The translations under genes were made by a program, and so were the position numbers. This document shows positions 53,450 through 63,223 of a stretch of DNA of 64,000 nt, one piece after another. Positions within the stretch are counted from its first letter, which is position 1. The number at the start of each line of letters is the position of its first letter. The DNA comes from Porticoccaceae bacterium. GTDB taxonomy: Bacteria; Pseudomonadota; Gammaproteobacteria; Pseudomonadales; Porticoccaceae. The stretch spans positions 124,001 to 188,000 of the forward strand of contig JAQXEN010000044.1 in assembly GCA_029250825.1 (NCBI GenBank), given 5' to 3'. The notes under the pieces were generated by a model, which was not told where the DNA came from, made no database searches, and was given only the letters and a program-made list of their open reading frames with translations.

Positions 53450-55183
53450 TCAAATTGCGGCTTTCTTTAGCGCCTCAATCACCATCGATTCGGTGAGAAT
53501 CTGCGGCAGAATTTCTGCCTCACCCTGACCTCGAGGATAGAGCAGATACAGTGGCACACCGCTGCGATTGTAGCGCTCAAGTAGCGCGGTGATCTGTGGG
53601 TCGCTGTTGGTCCAGTCGCCCTTGACGTAGTTGATGCCTTGGTCGCGCATCAACTGCTTAACCTTGTCGGAACTCAGGGCAATGCGCTCATTAACTAGGC
53701 AGGTAATGCACCAGTCAGCGGTGAGATTGATAAACACCGGCTGATTATCCCCGCGCAGATCCTCCAGTAGTTGCGGTGAGTAAGTGAGAAAGTCTGGTTC
53801 GGCTTCCGCTTCAGAGATAGCCAGTACAGGCACAGCCAGAGCCGCGGCAAATGTTGCAGTGGCGAGAATTCGGGTGATTGCCTTGCTGTTTAGTTTCCAC
53901 AGCCATAGACCCATAACCAGCAGAACCAGGCCGATAACCACTGCCGCGGCAACATCGATTGATGTCTGACGACCGGCAACCCAGAGCAGCCACACCGCAG
54001 TCATATAGATGGGGAAGGCGAGAAATTGTTTAAACAGATCCATCCAGGGGCCGGGTTTTGGCAGTCGCTTGGTGAGTCCTGGAATCCAAGCCAGCAGAAT
54101 AAACGGCAGTGCCATACCGAGACCGAGAAAGGCAAATACTAATACTGCGATAGTGGCTGACTGGCTCAGGGCAAAACCTAGAGCCGGGCCCATAAAGGGA
54201 GCGGTGCAGGGGCTGGCAACCGTAGTGGCGAGCACGCCGGTCATAAAGGAAGAGCGCAGACCCTCTTCACTCTGACTGTTCTGGCCCATCGACATAAGAC
54301 TGCTGCCGATCTCGAGAAAGCCCGATAGTCCAAGACCCATAACAAAGAACAGATAGATTAAAAAGATTACAAATAGCGGCGACTGCAGTTGGAAGCCCCA
54401 GCCAATACTCTCACCGGCCGCGCGCAATGACAGCATGGCAACGGCGATCACCACAAAGCTCGATACAACGCCGGCAGTGTAGACCAGTCCGTGAATATGT
54501 CTGCTGCGATCGGTCTTGTGGTTCATGGTGAAACTCAACACCTTGATCGACAGTATTGGAAACACACAGGGCATCAGATTGAGAATCATGCCACCTGCTA
54601 GGGCAAAAAGTAGCACCAGTGCCAGTGGCAGAGATGTTGAGTCCCCGGGATTGCTTGGGGCCTCGGCAGTGTTAGGTGGCTGGGTGCTGATTTCAACAAT
54701 GCCGCTGGCCAGATCTATATCCAGCCACTGTTTATAGGGCGGATAGCAGAGGCCGGCATCGGCACAGCCCTGGGATTCAATCTGCAGGCTCAGGCGATCT
54801 GCTGTACTGGTAAAAGGCAGCTCGACACTGGTCTGCTGATAGTAGACCTCCACTTCTTTTTCAAAATAGTCATCCCACTTCACTAGGCCGCTGGCAAATG
54901 TTGGTGCAGCTAAAACCGCGCTGGTATCCACAGATCCAAACTTGAAGCGGTCACGGTATAAGTAGTAGCCGTCACGAATAGTCCAGTTGAGCAAAAGGCG
55001 CTGGTCTTCAGCCACAACCTCAAGGCTGTAAGCCTGTTCAACCGGAACAAACTCCGGGCTGGCAATCTCATTTGCCCAACTGCTGTCGCTGGGTTTAGTG
55101 AGAAAGTCACTCTCTGCTGTGGCCGTAATCCAGGCAAACATCAGAGTCAGACTCAGGAGGAGGTTGTGCTTTGTAATTTTCAT
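53450..55183 (-). CDS. dsbD: Thiol:disulfide interchange protein DsbD
   Basis: Carries electrons from cytoplasmic thioredoxin to periplasmic DsbC/DsbG and cytochrome c maturation partners. A signal peptide and N-terminal alpha domain with the Cys pair in CADAGLCYPPYKQW lead into eight hydrophobic segments containing the redox cysteines of LMPCVFPILSIK and VASPCTAPFMGP. A C-terminal thioredoxin domain has WCITC. Length 577 is normal. Adjacent, divergent copper-chaperone gene: a link to copper or cytochrome maturation is an inference. Confidence 0.95.
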   Translation of the reverse strand: MKITKHNLLLSLTLMFAWITATAESDFLTKPSDSSWANEIASPEFVPVEQAYSLEVVAEDQRLLLNWTIRDGYYLYRDRFKFGSVDTSAVLAAPTFASGLVKWDDYFEKEVEVYYQQTSVELPFTSTADRLSLQIESQGCADAGLCYPPYKQWLDIDLASGIVEISTQPPNTAEAPSNPGDSTSLPLALVLLFALAGGMILNLMPCVFPILSIKVLSFTMNHKTDRSRHIHGLVYTAGVVSSFVVIAVAMLSLRAAGESIGWGFQLQSPLFVIFLIYLFFVMGLGLSGFLEIGSSLMSMGQNSQSEEGLRSSFMTGVLATTVASPCTAPFMGPALGFALSQSATIAVLVFAFLGLGMALPFILLAWIPGLTKRLPKPGPWMDLFKQFLAFPIYMTAVWLLWVAGRQTSIDVAAAVVIGLVLLVMGLWLWKLNSKAITRILATATFAAALAVPVLAISEAEAEPDFLTYSPQLLEDLRGDNQPVFINLTADWCITCLVNERIALSSDKVKQLMRDQGINYVKGDWTNSDPQITALLERYNRSGVPLYLLYPRGQGEAEILPQILTESMVIEALKKAAI

Positions 55184-55364
55184 AGCCTTTCCGCTAAGTT
55201 ATTCATGACGGTAATATTGAATAGCGCTAGTATAATGCAGGGTAACAGTTCGCAGCGCGTTAAGCTGAGTACAATTCTTTACCGCTGGCGATTCAAGTCA
55301 GATCAATCATCGCGGTTTGCGATCAACATTCTTATGCCATGCTATAGTTTCATTAAGGACTTCT

Positions 55365-55940
55365 ATGAAAACTCGATTAATTTACGCTGTTATTTTTTGT
55401 CTCGCCATGCCCTTTGCATGGGCGACAAGCGCTGCTGACTTCTCCGTTGAGGATGCTTATATTCGTACTATGCCTCCAGGGCGAACGGCAACCGCAGGCT
55501 ATTTATACCTGACCAATAACAGTGATAGAGACTGCTCCATTATTGGCGGCAGCGCAGCGATTGCAGGCACCTTAGAAATTCACCAGCAACTCAATAGTGA
55601 CGGCATGATGAAAATGCGTCCGGTGGCTGCAGTGACAGTAACCGCGGGAGAGACCCTGCTGTTTAGACCTGGTGGTTATCACCTGATGCTGATCGATGTG
55701 CAAACTGATCTGGTAGCGGGTGAAATACACCCTGTCAGCCTGACAACCGAGGACTGTGGCAGTATCGAAATGGACGTTAAGGTACGCAGCCTGTTTCAGA
55801 AGTCTGCTCCTGCAGTTAAGGCCCATGATCACTCCAAACATAATCATTCCATGCCAGATCAGTCTATGCCAGATCACTCCATGCATGATCATTCCGGCCA
55901 CAGTATGCAAAAGATGAAAACCCACGGAATGGATAAATGA
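55365..55940 (+). CDS. PCuAC-type periplasmic copper chaperone with His/Met-rich tail
   Basis: A 191-residue exported protein: signal peptide (LIYAVIFCLAMPFAWA), then the PCuAC domain with its copper ligands, His in LEIHQQLNSDGMMKM, the Met residues, and YHLMLID. The C-terminal 40 residues form a copper-binding tail of repeated HS, MPDHSM and HDHS units. Homologues deliver copper to cytochrome c oxidase. ATG 55365 follows AAGGA; the upstream in-frame start is ignored. Its stop overlaps the next gene by 4 bp. Confidence 0.9.
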   Translation: MKTRLIYAVIFCLAMPFAWATSAADFSVEDAYIRTMPPGRTATAGYLYLTNNSDRDCSIIGGSAAIAGTLEIHQQLNSDGMMKMRPVAAVTVTAGETLLFRPGGYHLMLIDVQTDLVAGEIHPVSLTTEDCGSIEMDVKVRSLFQKSAPAVKAHDHSKHNHSMPDQSMPDHSMHDHSGHSMQKMKTHGMDK

Positions 55941-57007
55941 GATTTTGGCGTCGAATTAAAACTGTTGGCCAGAGACCTTTTCTCGATGCTGCCGAGCAAA
56001 TAGCTGATGGCTATTCGGGTAGCCAGCGCCCCAGCTATTTGCGCTATGCCCTGATCGCTTTACTCGCTGTCACTCTATTAATTCTCGGTCTGGCCTGGTA
56101 CTGGAGCGATGAGCCGGAGCTATTTGATGTGCATGGAGAAACGGAGAAAGCGCTGGCGGGTAAATCTCTGGTGGTGGGTGCCACCACCACCGCCACATTG
56201 ATCCACACCATTGAAGTGTTACTGCACAAGCCTGGTGGTTATCTGAGTAATGACATGATGCCTCCCGGCGTTTGGCTGGACAATATTCCCAGCTGGGAGT
56301 TTGGGGTGTTGGTACAGATTCGCGATCTCAGCAAGGCCAATCGAGAAGCCTTTAGCCGCTCGCAATCTCAGTCAACTGAAGACCCTGATCTGGCCGTTGC
56401 CGAGCCGCGACTGCATATTGATCACCGCAGCTGGGCGGTGCCCTGGCCTGAATCGGAATATGCCGATGGACAACAATACTTCCGCAGCTACCTCGAACGC
56501 CTAGCTGACAGTCAGGCCCCTAACGCACAGTTTTTTGCTCGGGCAGATAACCTGCGTTACTGGTTGGCCACCGTGGAAACCCGGCTTGGCAGCCTGTCTC
56601 AGAGACTTTCCGCCAGTGTTGGTCAGCGGCGCATTAATACCGATCTGTCCGGGGATGCCGGCGGTCGCCAATCGACACAGAATGCCAATGAGATCGATGT
56701 CAAAACCAGCTGGTTTGAAATTGATAATGTGTTTTATGAAGCCCGCGGCACCACCTGGGCGCTGCTGCACTTTTTAAAGGCAGTTGAAGTGGACTTTGCC
56801 GATGTGCTCAAGCGCAAAAATGCAGTTGCCAGTTTGCAGCAGATTATCCGTGAGTTGGAAATGAGCCAGCAGCCGGTCAATGCGCCAGTGATTGTTAATG
56901 GCGAAGGCTTTGGCCTGTTGGCCAATCACTCCTTAGTGATGGCCTCTTATATCAGCCGAGCCAATGCGGCGATGATTGATCTCCGAGAGTTGCTCTCTCA
57001 GGGATAA
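55937..57007 (+). CDS. DUF2333 membrane protein
   Basis: A 356-residue protein with one N-terminal transmembrane helix (YALIALLAVTLLILGLAWYW, about residues 36-55) and a periplasmic domain. HKPGGYLSNDMMPPGVWLDN and WEFGVLVQIRDLSKANREAF are typical of DUF2333. Function unknown. The start overlaps the copper-chaperone stop, so the two are translated together. Confidence 0.85.
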   Translation: MRFWRRIKTVGQRPFLDAAEQIADGYSGSQRPSYLRYALIALLAVTLLILGLAWYWSDEPELFDVHGETEKALAGKSLVVGATTTATLIHTIEVLLHKPGGYLSNDMMPPGVWLDNIPSWEFGVLVQIRDLSKANREAFSRSQSQSTEDPDLAVAEPRLHIDHRSWAVPWPESEYADGQQYFRSYLERLADSQAPNAQFFARADNLRYWLATVETRLGSLSQRLSASVGQRRINTDLSGDAGGRQSTQNANEIDVKTSWFEIDNVFYEARGTTWALLHFLKAVEVDFADVLKRKNAVASLQQIIRELEMSQQPVNAPVIVNGEGFGLLANHSLVMASYISRANAAMIDLRELLSQG

Positions 57008-57105
57008 TTAGCCCACAAATGTCACGACTTATAGTTAGTTGTAGATAAGATGCAGATGATTAAAGATTAGAAGATATAAAAAGTTACAAGGTTTAAAGGG
57101 TAGAA

Positions 57106-57137
57106 GGTATAAAAGGATAGAAAGGGTATAAAAGGAT
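57106..57137. repeat. 13-bp direct repeat at 19-bp period before the GGDEF/EAL gene
   Basis: GGTATAAAAGGAT occurs at 57106-57118 and 57125-57137 in a purine-rich, AT-rich leader that contains further imperfect copies (from about 57060). The second copy supplies the AAAGG next to the start codon at 57136. Confidence 0.7.
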
Positions 57138-59730
57138 GAATGATATCTTCCACATAGAAGGAGTTAGTGGAGCGGGGTCCGAGTTGAGTCGGGCCCTGAT
57201 TGCGGCGCGCCTGCAAGGGGGCGTAATGGTTGTGGACCGCAATCTAAGGGTGGTGATGATCGATCGCAAAGCCGCCGACTTCTGTCAGGTCTCACCGGGC
57301 CAGTCTCAGGGCAAACGATTCTACGCGTTATTTCCAGCACTATTGGGTAGTGGTTTCTCTGCCGAATTACACCAAATCATCAGTGCCAATGGCACCAGTC
57401 AGTTTACAAGGCCGGCTGACAATAGTCTGTTAGACCAATTCAGCGGAGCTTTTTCCCGGGACAGCTCGACTCTGTTGGGGGTGTCTATGACGGCTTATGA
57501 TGATGGTTCCAATAACTATGGTCTGATCCGATTTAATCTTCAGGCGGCGATTGCAAGAAGCCCCGATAAAATATCGCTATCTGAGGCTGAGGGTGCTCAT
57601 AAGATGGCTCTGGGTACTGTTCTCGATAACACTTTTGATAGCACTCTGGAGAGCGAGCAGGACCATAGCTCAAAAAAGCTAATAGCCGCTGGCGCCGAGC
57701 AATCGGACAGCTTTTTTGTCGATAAGCAGGCCGCCTATATCACCAGCGATCAATTTGGTTTTATCTCTCAGGTGAGTGCCGCCGCAGAGAGCCTGTTTGG
57801 CTACAGCAATGAACTGTTGCTCGGCAGCTCGGTGCGCACATTGTTTCCCGGACTCGATGAGGTGCAGGGCTTAGATCTTGAAGAAAATATTAATAGCCTG
57901 ATCACCCGGCATAGTCAGGGCTATATGCTTGCCGCCACCTCACAGGGTGAAAGCCGTTACCTAGATATCAAATTATTTCATTCTGCCAGCGCCTCAGATC
58001 AGCTGATTATCCTCTGTCGTGACTGTACCCAAGTAAGCCAACAGGCCGACCAGCTGATTAATCGCGGCCAGCTCTATGACCTTACATCACAGCATATTGC
58101 CGATGCTGTGGCGCTGGTGGATGCGGAAGGTTTTGTCTTGGAGATGAACCCGATTGCCGAGCAGTTATTGGGTTTTACTCTAGACAAATCGAAGCCTATG
58201 CAGATGCATGTGGCCATGCCCCTGGCCAATGAAGAGACTGGTATTGCCGAAACACCGATTCAGGATGCACTGAATAAGGCGATCAATGTTGAACCCAATC
58301 AATCACTGTTATTAAAAGTCCGAGGCGCAGCGCCTGTTAGCGTTTCGGTGTCGGTATTTCCATTGCGCGACGCGATGGGGCGTATCACCCAATGTCTGGT
58401 GATCTTCCGGCCTCTCAGTGAGGCACGACGTGTTTCAAGTCGCTTGCAGTGGCAGTCCATGCATGACTCTCTAACTGGGTTGCCCAATCGCTCCTCGCTG
58501 TCAAAACGTATCCAGAAAGCCATTGAGATTGCTCGCCATGAGGGCGCTATACACGCGTTGCTCTATATTGATCTGTATAATTTTTCGGTTATCAATGACA
58601 CCAGTGGCCATACCGCCGGGGATGAATTGCTCAAACAATTTGCCCAGCTGCTGATTGGACTAGCTGGTCCCAGTGATATCACCGCGCGCATTGGCAATGA
58701 TGAATTTGCCCTGCTAATTCATAGAGTAAATTATGACAAGGCGATGATGCTGGCCGAGCGTATTCTGGCGGAGGTCAAAGAGCTCAGAGTTCCCTGGGAG
58801 GGCGAGGTGCTGAAAATTGGTGCCAGTATCGGCGCCATACTGATCGATGACACAGCGCTTTCCGATATAGATCTGATGATCTCAGCGGGGTCGTCCTGCG
58901 CCACGGCTCGGGATAAAGGTCGCAACAAAATTCACTTCCAGTCCTTTAATGAAGAGGTGGCTCGCCGCCGCAGTCTCGCCACCAGCATGCCGAAAATTGT
59001 CTCGGCCTTGGACGAAGATCGCTTTACGCTGTTTGCCCAGCCAATTGTGCCCCTAACCGGCAGTGCGGCAACCGCAAAATATTATGAGGTGCTGGTGCGA
59101 ATGCGCGAAAGTGACGGCACCATTTTACCGCCTTCAGAATTTATTCCCGGAGCCGAACATTATTCGCTGATAGACGATCTGGATAAATGGGTGTTTAGCA
59201 ACTCCCTAAAATTTCTGCAGCGACTGCAATCCAAAGGCGCGGCTCTGCCACTGTTATCTGTGAACCTCTCCGGCAGCACCGTGGGTGACGAGAATGCCAT
59301 TGACTATATTCTCAGAGGGTTTAGTGACTCGGGAATATCGCCAAAATATATTCAGTTTGAAATTACCGAGACCGCAGCGGTAAAGCATCTGCATGAGGCG
59401 AAGCGATTGATTTCCACTTTGCGCTCGGTGGGTGTATCCATTGCTCTGGATGATTTTGGCAGTGGGCTGTCGTCATTTGCCTATTTAAAAGAGCTGCCCA
59501 TCGACTGCTTAAAGATTGATTCGAGTTTTATTCGGACGATGGAAAATAGCGATGTGGATTATTCGGTAGTCAGCACCATTAACCACCTCGGCCATATTAT
59601 GGGTGTCACCACTGTGGCCGAAGGGGTGGAAAATGAAAACCAAATGCGCCTGTTAAAGAAAATTGGCGTCGATTATTTGCAGGGCTTTCTGTTCCAACAT
59701 CCCCAGCCGCTGGATCAAATCGGCGGTTGA
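57136..59730 (+). CDS. PAS-GGDEF-EAL protein, probable c-di-GMP phosphodiesterase
   Basis: An 864-residue cytoplasmic signalling protein. Three PAS-like sensor segments lie at about residues 20-120, 195-290 and 320-430. The GGDEF domain at 440-600 is degenerate, with GNDEF instead of GGDEF near residue 519. The EAL domain at 615-860 has EVL with Glu651, VNLSGS (Asn), FEITE, LDDFGSGLSSFAYL, LKIDSSFI and EGVENENQ, the residues needed for hydrolysis. So c-di-GMP breakdown is likely, with GGDEF serving as a GTP sensor. It might connect to pilus behaviour, but no linkage to the Pil-Chp cluster is visible. No transmembrane segment. Confidence 0.9.
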   Translation: MNDIFHIEGVSGAGSELSRALIAARLQGGVMVVDRNLRVVMIDRKAADFCQVSPGQSQGKRFYALFPALLGSGFSAELHQIISANGTSQFTRPADNSLLDQFSGAFSRDSSTLLGVSMTAYDDGSNNYGLIRFNLQAAIARSPDKISLSEAEGAHKMALGTVLDNTFDSTLESEQDHSSKKLIAAGAEQSDSFFVDKQAAYITSDQFGFISQVSAAAESLFGYSNELLLGSSVRTLFPGLDEVQGLDLEENINSLITRHSQGYMLAATSQGESRYLDIKLFHSASASDQLIILCRDCTQVSQQADQLINRGQLYDLTSQHIADAVALVDAEGFVLEMNPIAEQLLGFTLDKSKPMQMHVAMPLANEETGIAETPIQDALNKAINVEPNQSLLLKVRGAAPVSVSVSVFPLRDAMGRITQCLVIFRPLSEARRVSSRLQWQSMHDSLTGLPNRSSLSKRIQKAIEIARHEGAIHALLYIDLYNFSVINDTSGHTAGDELLKQFAQLLIGLAGPSDITARIGNDEFALLIHRVNYDKAMMLAERILAEVKELRVPWEGEVLKIGASIGAILIDDTALSDIDLMISAGSSCATARDKGRNKIHFQSFNEEVARRRSLATSMPKIVSALDEDRFTLFAQPIVPLTGSAATAKYYEVLVRMRESDGTILPPSEFIPGAEHYSLIDDLDKWVFSNSLKFLQRLQSKGAALPLLSVNLSGSTVGDENAIDYILRGFSDSGISPKYIQFEITETAAVKHLHEAKRLISTLRSVGVSIALDDFGSGLSSFAYLKELPIDCLKIDSSFIRTMENSDVDYSVVSTINHLGHIMGVTTVAEGVENENQMRLLKKIGVDYLQGFLFQHPQPLDQIGG

Positions 59731-59747
59731 CTCTAAGGCCAGAGAGC

Positions 59748-60743
59748 TTACTTTAAACCCTCTTTGAGACCATCGTACTCAGCGCTGTGCAAGCGCGGAC
59801 CGTACTGGCCGACAACCGCGCTGGCGGCACGGTTAGCAAAAACGGCCGCGGATAGGCAGGAATAGCCCTGAGTGATACCGTAGAGATAGGCTCCGGCAAA
59901 CATATCGCCGGCACCATTAGTATCAACCGCAGTAATAGGTTGAGCCGCTGCGCGCAGATACTCATTGCCATCAAATACCACCGCGCCTTCACCGCCAAGG
60001 GTCACCGCAAACTCTGCGGCGCTATCCTGTAGCTGTTCCAATGCCTGATCCAAATTATCGGTCTGACACCAGCTTAGAGCTTCCTGTTCATTGCAGAACA
60101 GCAGGTCGACGCTATCTCCAACAATGCTTTTTAGGCCATCGCGAAAATATTCAACAATGCCTGGGTCAGATAAGCTCAGGGCAATCTTAGTCCCCGCCTG
60201 GCGAGCAATTTGGCAAGCCTCTAGAACCGCATTCAATGAACTCTCGCCGGTAACCAGATAGCCTTCAATATAAAGGTATTCTGAATTCTCAATAGCTTCT
60301 GGGTCGACATCCCCAGAGGCCAGGTCGGAACTGATTCCAAGAAAGGTATTCATGGTGCGGTCGGCATCATCGGTAATCATTACCAGGCATTTTCCGGTAA
60401 TACCCTCTGCAATCTGAGCTTCCACATTGTGGTCGACGCCATTGTCGGCCAGGTCCTGCATATAGAACCGACCATTATCATCGTCAGCCACCTTGCAAGA
60501 TAAGAAGCCCTTGCCACCAAATTGGCTGAGAGAGATAACCGTGTTTGCAGCAGAACCGCCACAGGCGCGCTTTGACATCACCATGTGATCACTGAGATTG
60601 TTTTGCAAGAAATGCTGACGCTCTTCATCCACTAATGTCATCAGACCTTTTTCAATTCCCAGGTCACTGAGATTTTTTTCACTGACTTCGATTTCAGTAT
60701 CGACCAGGGCATTGCCGAGACCGCAAACATGATATTTTTTCAT
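59748..60743 (-). CDS. PfkB-family sugar/nucleoside kinase (adenosine kinase-like)
   Basis: A 331-residue kinase with both PfkB signatures: the N-terminal CGGSAANTVISLSQFGG and the C-terminal DTNGAGDMFAGAYLYG with catalytic Asp. The ending resembles COG0524 proteins often annotated as adenosine kinase. The substrate cannot be fixed from sequence. It lies 18 bp after rpiA on the same strand, suggesting a link to ribose or nucleoside metabolism. Confidence 0.88.
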   Translation of the reverse strand: MKKYHVCGLGNALVDTEIEVSEKNLSDLGIEKGLMTLVDEERQHFLQNNLSDHMVMSKRACGGSAANTVISLSQFGGKGFLSCKVADDDNGRFYMQDLADNGVDHNVEAQIAEGITGKCLVMITDDADRTMNTFLGISSDLASGDVDPEAIENSEYLYIEGYLVTGESSLNAVLEACQIARQAGTKIALSLSDPGIVEYFRDGLKSIVGDSVDLLFCNEQEALSWCQTDNLDQALEQLQDSAAEFAVTLGGEGAVVFDGNEYLRAAAQPITAVDTNGAGDMFAGAYLYGITQGYSCLSAAVFANRAASAVVGQYGPRLHSAEYDGLKEGLK

Positions 60744-60761
60744 TGTTATAAACGCCGCTGC

Positions 60762-61442
60762 TTAAGCTTTTGGGTAGTGGGTGACAATGCCCTGCTGAGT
60801 TGCCAGAAATAATACGTCAGCCGCTTTTAGAGCAAAGAAGCCATTGGTCACTACGCCGGTAATCTGATTAATCTTCTCTTCCAGATCCCGGGCAGACGCC
60901 ACCGGGTATAGATGGTGGACATCAAGAATTTGATTGCCATTGTCGGTGATAATATTTTCTCGCCATACTGGATCGCCACCCAGTTTAACCAGTTCCCGGG
61001 CCACATAGCTGCGCGCCATAGGGATCACTTCTACCGGCAGGGGGAACTGACCCAAGTAATCGACCCACTTGCTCTCATCGGCAATACAGACAAATTCATT
61101 GGCCACTGCCGTGACAATTTTTTCTCGGGTGAGTGCTGCGCCGCCGCCCTTGATTAGTTCCAAATGAGGGTTGGCCTCATCGGCCCCGTCTATATAGATG
61201 GCAATCTCTGGTGCCGCATTGAGCTCGATAACCTCAATACCATGGCCACGCAATCGCTCGGCGGATGCCTCAGAACTTGCCACTGCCGCTTGAAAGCTAT
61301 TCTTGTGCTCGGCGAGCAAATCGATAAAGCAGTTGGCGGTCGAGCCGGTGCCAATACCAACAATACTCTCGGGGTTGATCTTGCCTAATGTGTACTCGAC
61401 TGCAGCGGCCGCTACCGCGAGTTTTAATTGATTCTGATCCAC
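60762..61442 (-). CDS. rpiA: Ribose-5-phosphate isomerase A
   Basis: Interconverts ribose-5-P and ribulose-5-P. The 226-residue product shows [34 protein letters not shown] and TREKIV, plus the C-terminal [11 protein letters not shown]. It starts GTG at 61442 with GAGG 6-8 nt upstream. It is divergent from ilvA, the same arrangement as Pseudomonas rpiA-ilvA1. Confidence 0.95.
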   Translation of the reverse strand: MDQNQLKLAVAAAAVEYTLGKINPESIVGIGTGSTANCFIDLLAEHKNSFQAAVASSEASAERLRGHGIEVIELNAAPEIAIYIDGADEANPHLELIKGGGAALTREKIVTAVANEFVCIADESKWVDYLGQFPLPVEVIPMARSYVARELVKLGGDPVWRENIITDNGNQILDVHHLYPVASARDLEEKINQITGVVTNGFFALKAADVLFLATQQGIVTHYPKA

Positions 61443-61586
61443 CTTTAACCTCAACCGTTGTTTGTTTTTGTAAGGGCGCAATTATACGGTGATAAGCGCA
61501 ATAAAACAGATTCATTGCTTTCAGACTGGCGTAAATCCGTTTATCAACTTACCATTGATTCTTCAGACTCAAATTATGGAAACTCC

Positions 61587-63101
61587 ATGTCGCACAAGTA
61601 CGTGAAAAAAATTCTCGATGCGCGTATCTATGACCTCGTGATCGAAACACCAATCGATCCAGCGCCACTGCTTTCTCAGCGTCTCGATAATGAGGTGCTA
61701 TTAAAACGCGAAGATTTGCAGCCGGTATTTTCATTCAAGTTGCGCGGTGCCTATAACAAACTGCGCCAGCTTAGCGATGAACAGCGCAGCACTGGTGTGA
61801 TTGCAGCTTCAGCGGGAAATCATGCTCAGGGATTGGCTCTGGCGTCAAAAAAGATGGGTGTCAAAGCCACTATCGTAATGCCCAAGACTACTCCGCAAAT
61901 TAAGGTTGATGCTGTGCGTGCTCGCGGCGCCAAAGTAGTGTTGTTTGGCGATAGCTATGATGGGGCATCCGCCCATGCACAGAAGTTGGTTGCAGAGAAA
62001 GGCTTGGTATATATCCACCCCTTCGATGATCCGGATGTTATTGCTGGGCAGGGCACCATTGGCATGGAAATTTTGCGCCAATTACCCGGTGACCTAGATG
62101 TTATTTTTATTGCTGTCGGTGGTGGCGGTCTCTGCGCCGGTGTTGCCGCCTATGTGAAATACGTGCGTCCGGATGTAAAAATTATTGCGGTGGAAGCCAA
62201 TGACAGCGCCTGTCTCGATGCCGCGTTAAAAGCGGGTCGCCGAGTGCGCCTAAAGGAAGTGGGCATTTTTGCTGATGGCACTGCGGTTGCGCAAATCGGC
62301 AAAGAAACTTTCCGTTTACTCAAAGACTTGGTCGACGAAGTGATCACTGTCAGCACCGATGAAATCTGTGCGGCAATTAAAGATGTCTACAGTGACACTC
62401 GCGCTATTTGTGAGCCATCCGGAGCTATGGGTCTGGCGGGTCTTAAAAAATATGTCGAACGCGAAGGGGTAAAGGGACAGACATTACTGTCGGTTCAGTG
62501 TGGCGCTAATATCGATTTTGATCGCCTGCGCTATATCTCTGAACGCACCGAGATCGGTGAAAAGCGTGAAGCCGTGCTGGCGGTGACGATCGATGAAAAG
62601 CCCGGCAGCTTTAAGCTGTTTTGCAAAGCTATGCATAAGCGCAATATCTCCGAGTTCAATTACCGCTTCAGCGATGCCAATAAGGCACATATTTTTGTTG
62701 GCGCGCAGGTAGCTGACGATGAGGACCGTCATCAGTTGGTTGGTGAGCTTCGTCAACAGGGATACACGGTTGCCGATATGACCGACAACGAAGTGGCGAA
62801 ATCTCATATTCGTCATATGGTAGGAGGGCGCTCACCCCAGGTGGGAGAAGAGCAGGTATTCCGTTTTGAGTTTCCCGAACGTCCTGGTGCGCTGTTGAAT
62901 TTTCTCAATGAGCTGGGGGGTGGGTTTAATATTTCCATGTTCCACTACCGCAATCACGGTTCGGCCTTTGGGCGCGTATTAGTGGGCATTCAGGCAACCA
63001 AGAAAGATCTCAAAAAGCTCTCGGGCTTTCTCGACAATCTCGGTTATCACTATGTTAATGAAACTGAGAATGAAGCCTATCAGTTCTTTCTGGGCTCTTA
63101 G
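61587..63101 (+). CDS. ilvA: Threonine ammonia-lyase, biosynthetic
   Basis: Makes 2-oxobutanoate for isoleucine synthesis. The 504-residue PLP enzyme has Lys51 in FSFKLRGAYNKL, the phosphate loop VGGGGLCAGVAAY, and the SVQCGANIDFDRLRY join to two C-terminal ACT-like regulatory domains that bind isoleucine and valine. ATG 61587 (MSHKYVKKILDARIYD) is chosen over earlier in-frame starts because it fits the family and has GGA 7 nt upstream. Confidence 0.96.
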   Translation: MSHKYVKKILDARIYDLVIETPIDPAPLLSQRLDNEVLLKREDLQPVFSFKLRGAYNKLRQLSDEQRSTGVIAASAGNHAQGLALASKKMGVKATIVMPKTTPQIKVDAVRARGAKVVLFGDSYDGASAHAQKLVAEKGLVYIHPFDDPDVIAGQGTIGMEILRQLPGDLDVIFIAVGGGGLCAGVAAYVKYVRPDVKIIAVEANDSACLDAALKAGRRVRLKEVGIFADGTAVAQIGKETFRLLKDLVDEVITVSTDEICAAIKDVYSDTRAICEPSGAMGLAGLKKYVEREGVKGQTLLSVQCGANIDFDRLRYISERTEIGEKREAVLAVTIDEKPGSFKLFCKAMHKRNISEFNYRFSDANKAHIFVGAQVADDEDRHQLVGELRQQGYTVADMTDNEVAKSHIRHMVGGRSPQVGEEQVFRFEFPERPGALLNFLNELGGGFNISMFHYRNHGSAFGRVLVGIQATKKDLKKLSGFLDNLGYHYVNETENEAYQFFLGS

Positions 63102-63130
63102 ATTTTAGACTCTAGATTCCTAGGCTATTG

Positions 63131-63190
63131 GATTACAAGTTTTAGGTTTATAAGCTCTAAGTTTACAAGCTCTAAGTTTACAAGCTTTGG
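63131..63190. repeat. 15-bp tandem repeat, four units
   Basis: Units GATTACAAGTTTTAG, GTTTATAAGCTCTAA, GTTTACAAGCTCTAA and GTTTACAAGCTTTGG run head to tail between ilvA and pyk. The middle two differ at one base. Non-coding. Confidence 0.85.
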
Positions 63191-63193
63191 CAC

Positions 63194-63211
63194 TCGGCCC
63201 CCAGGGGCCGA
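63194..63211. terminator. GC-rich hairpin between convergent ilvA and pyk
   Basis: TCGGCCCC (63194-63201) and GGGGCCGA (63204-63211) form a perfect 8-bp stem with a 2-nt gap. On the plus strand AATACTTTATT follows, a weak T-rich tail. It probably ends ilvA transcription, possibly pyk too. Confidence 0.5.
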
Positions 63212-63223
63212 ATACTTTATTCC

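Noticed and set aside
63131-63190. CRISPR array
   Set aside because: The 15-bp units abut without spacers and no cas genes occur in the window.
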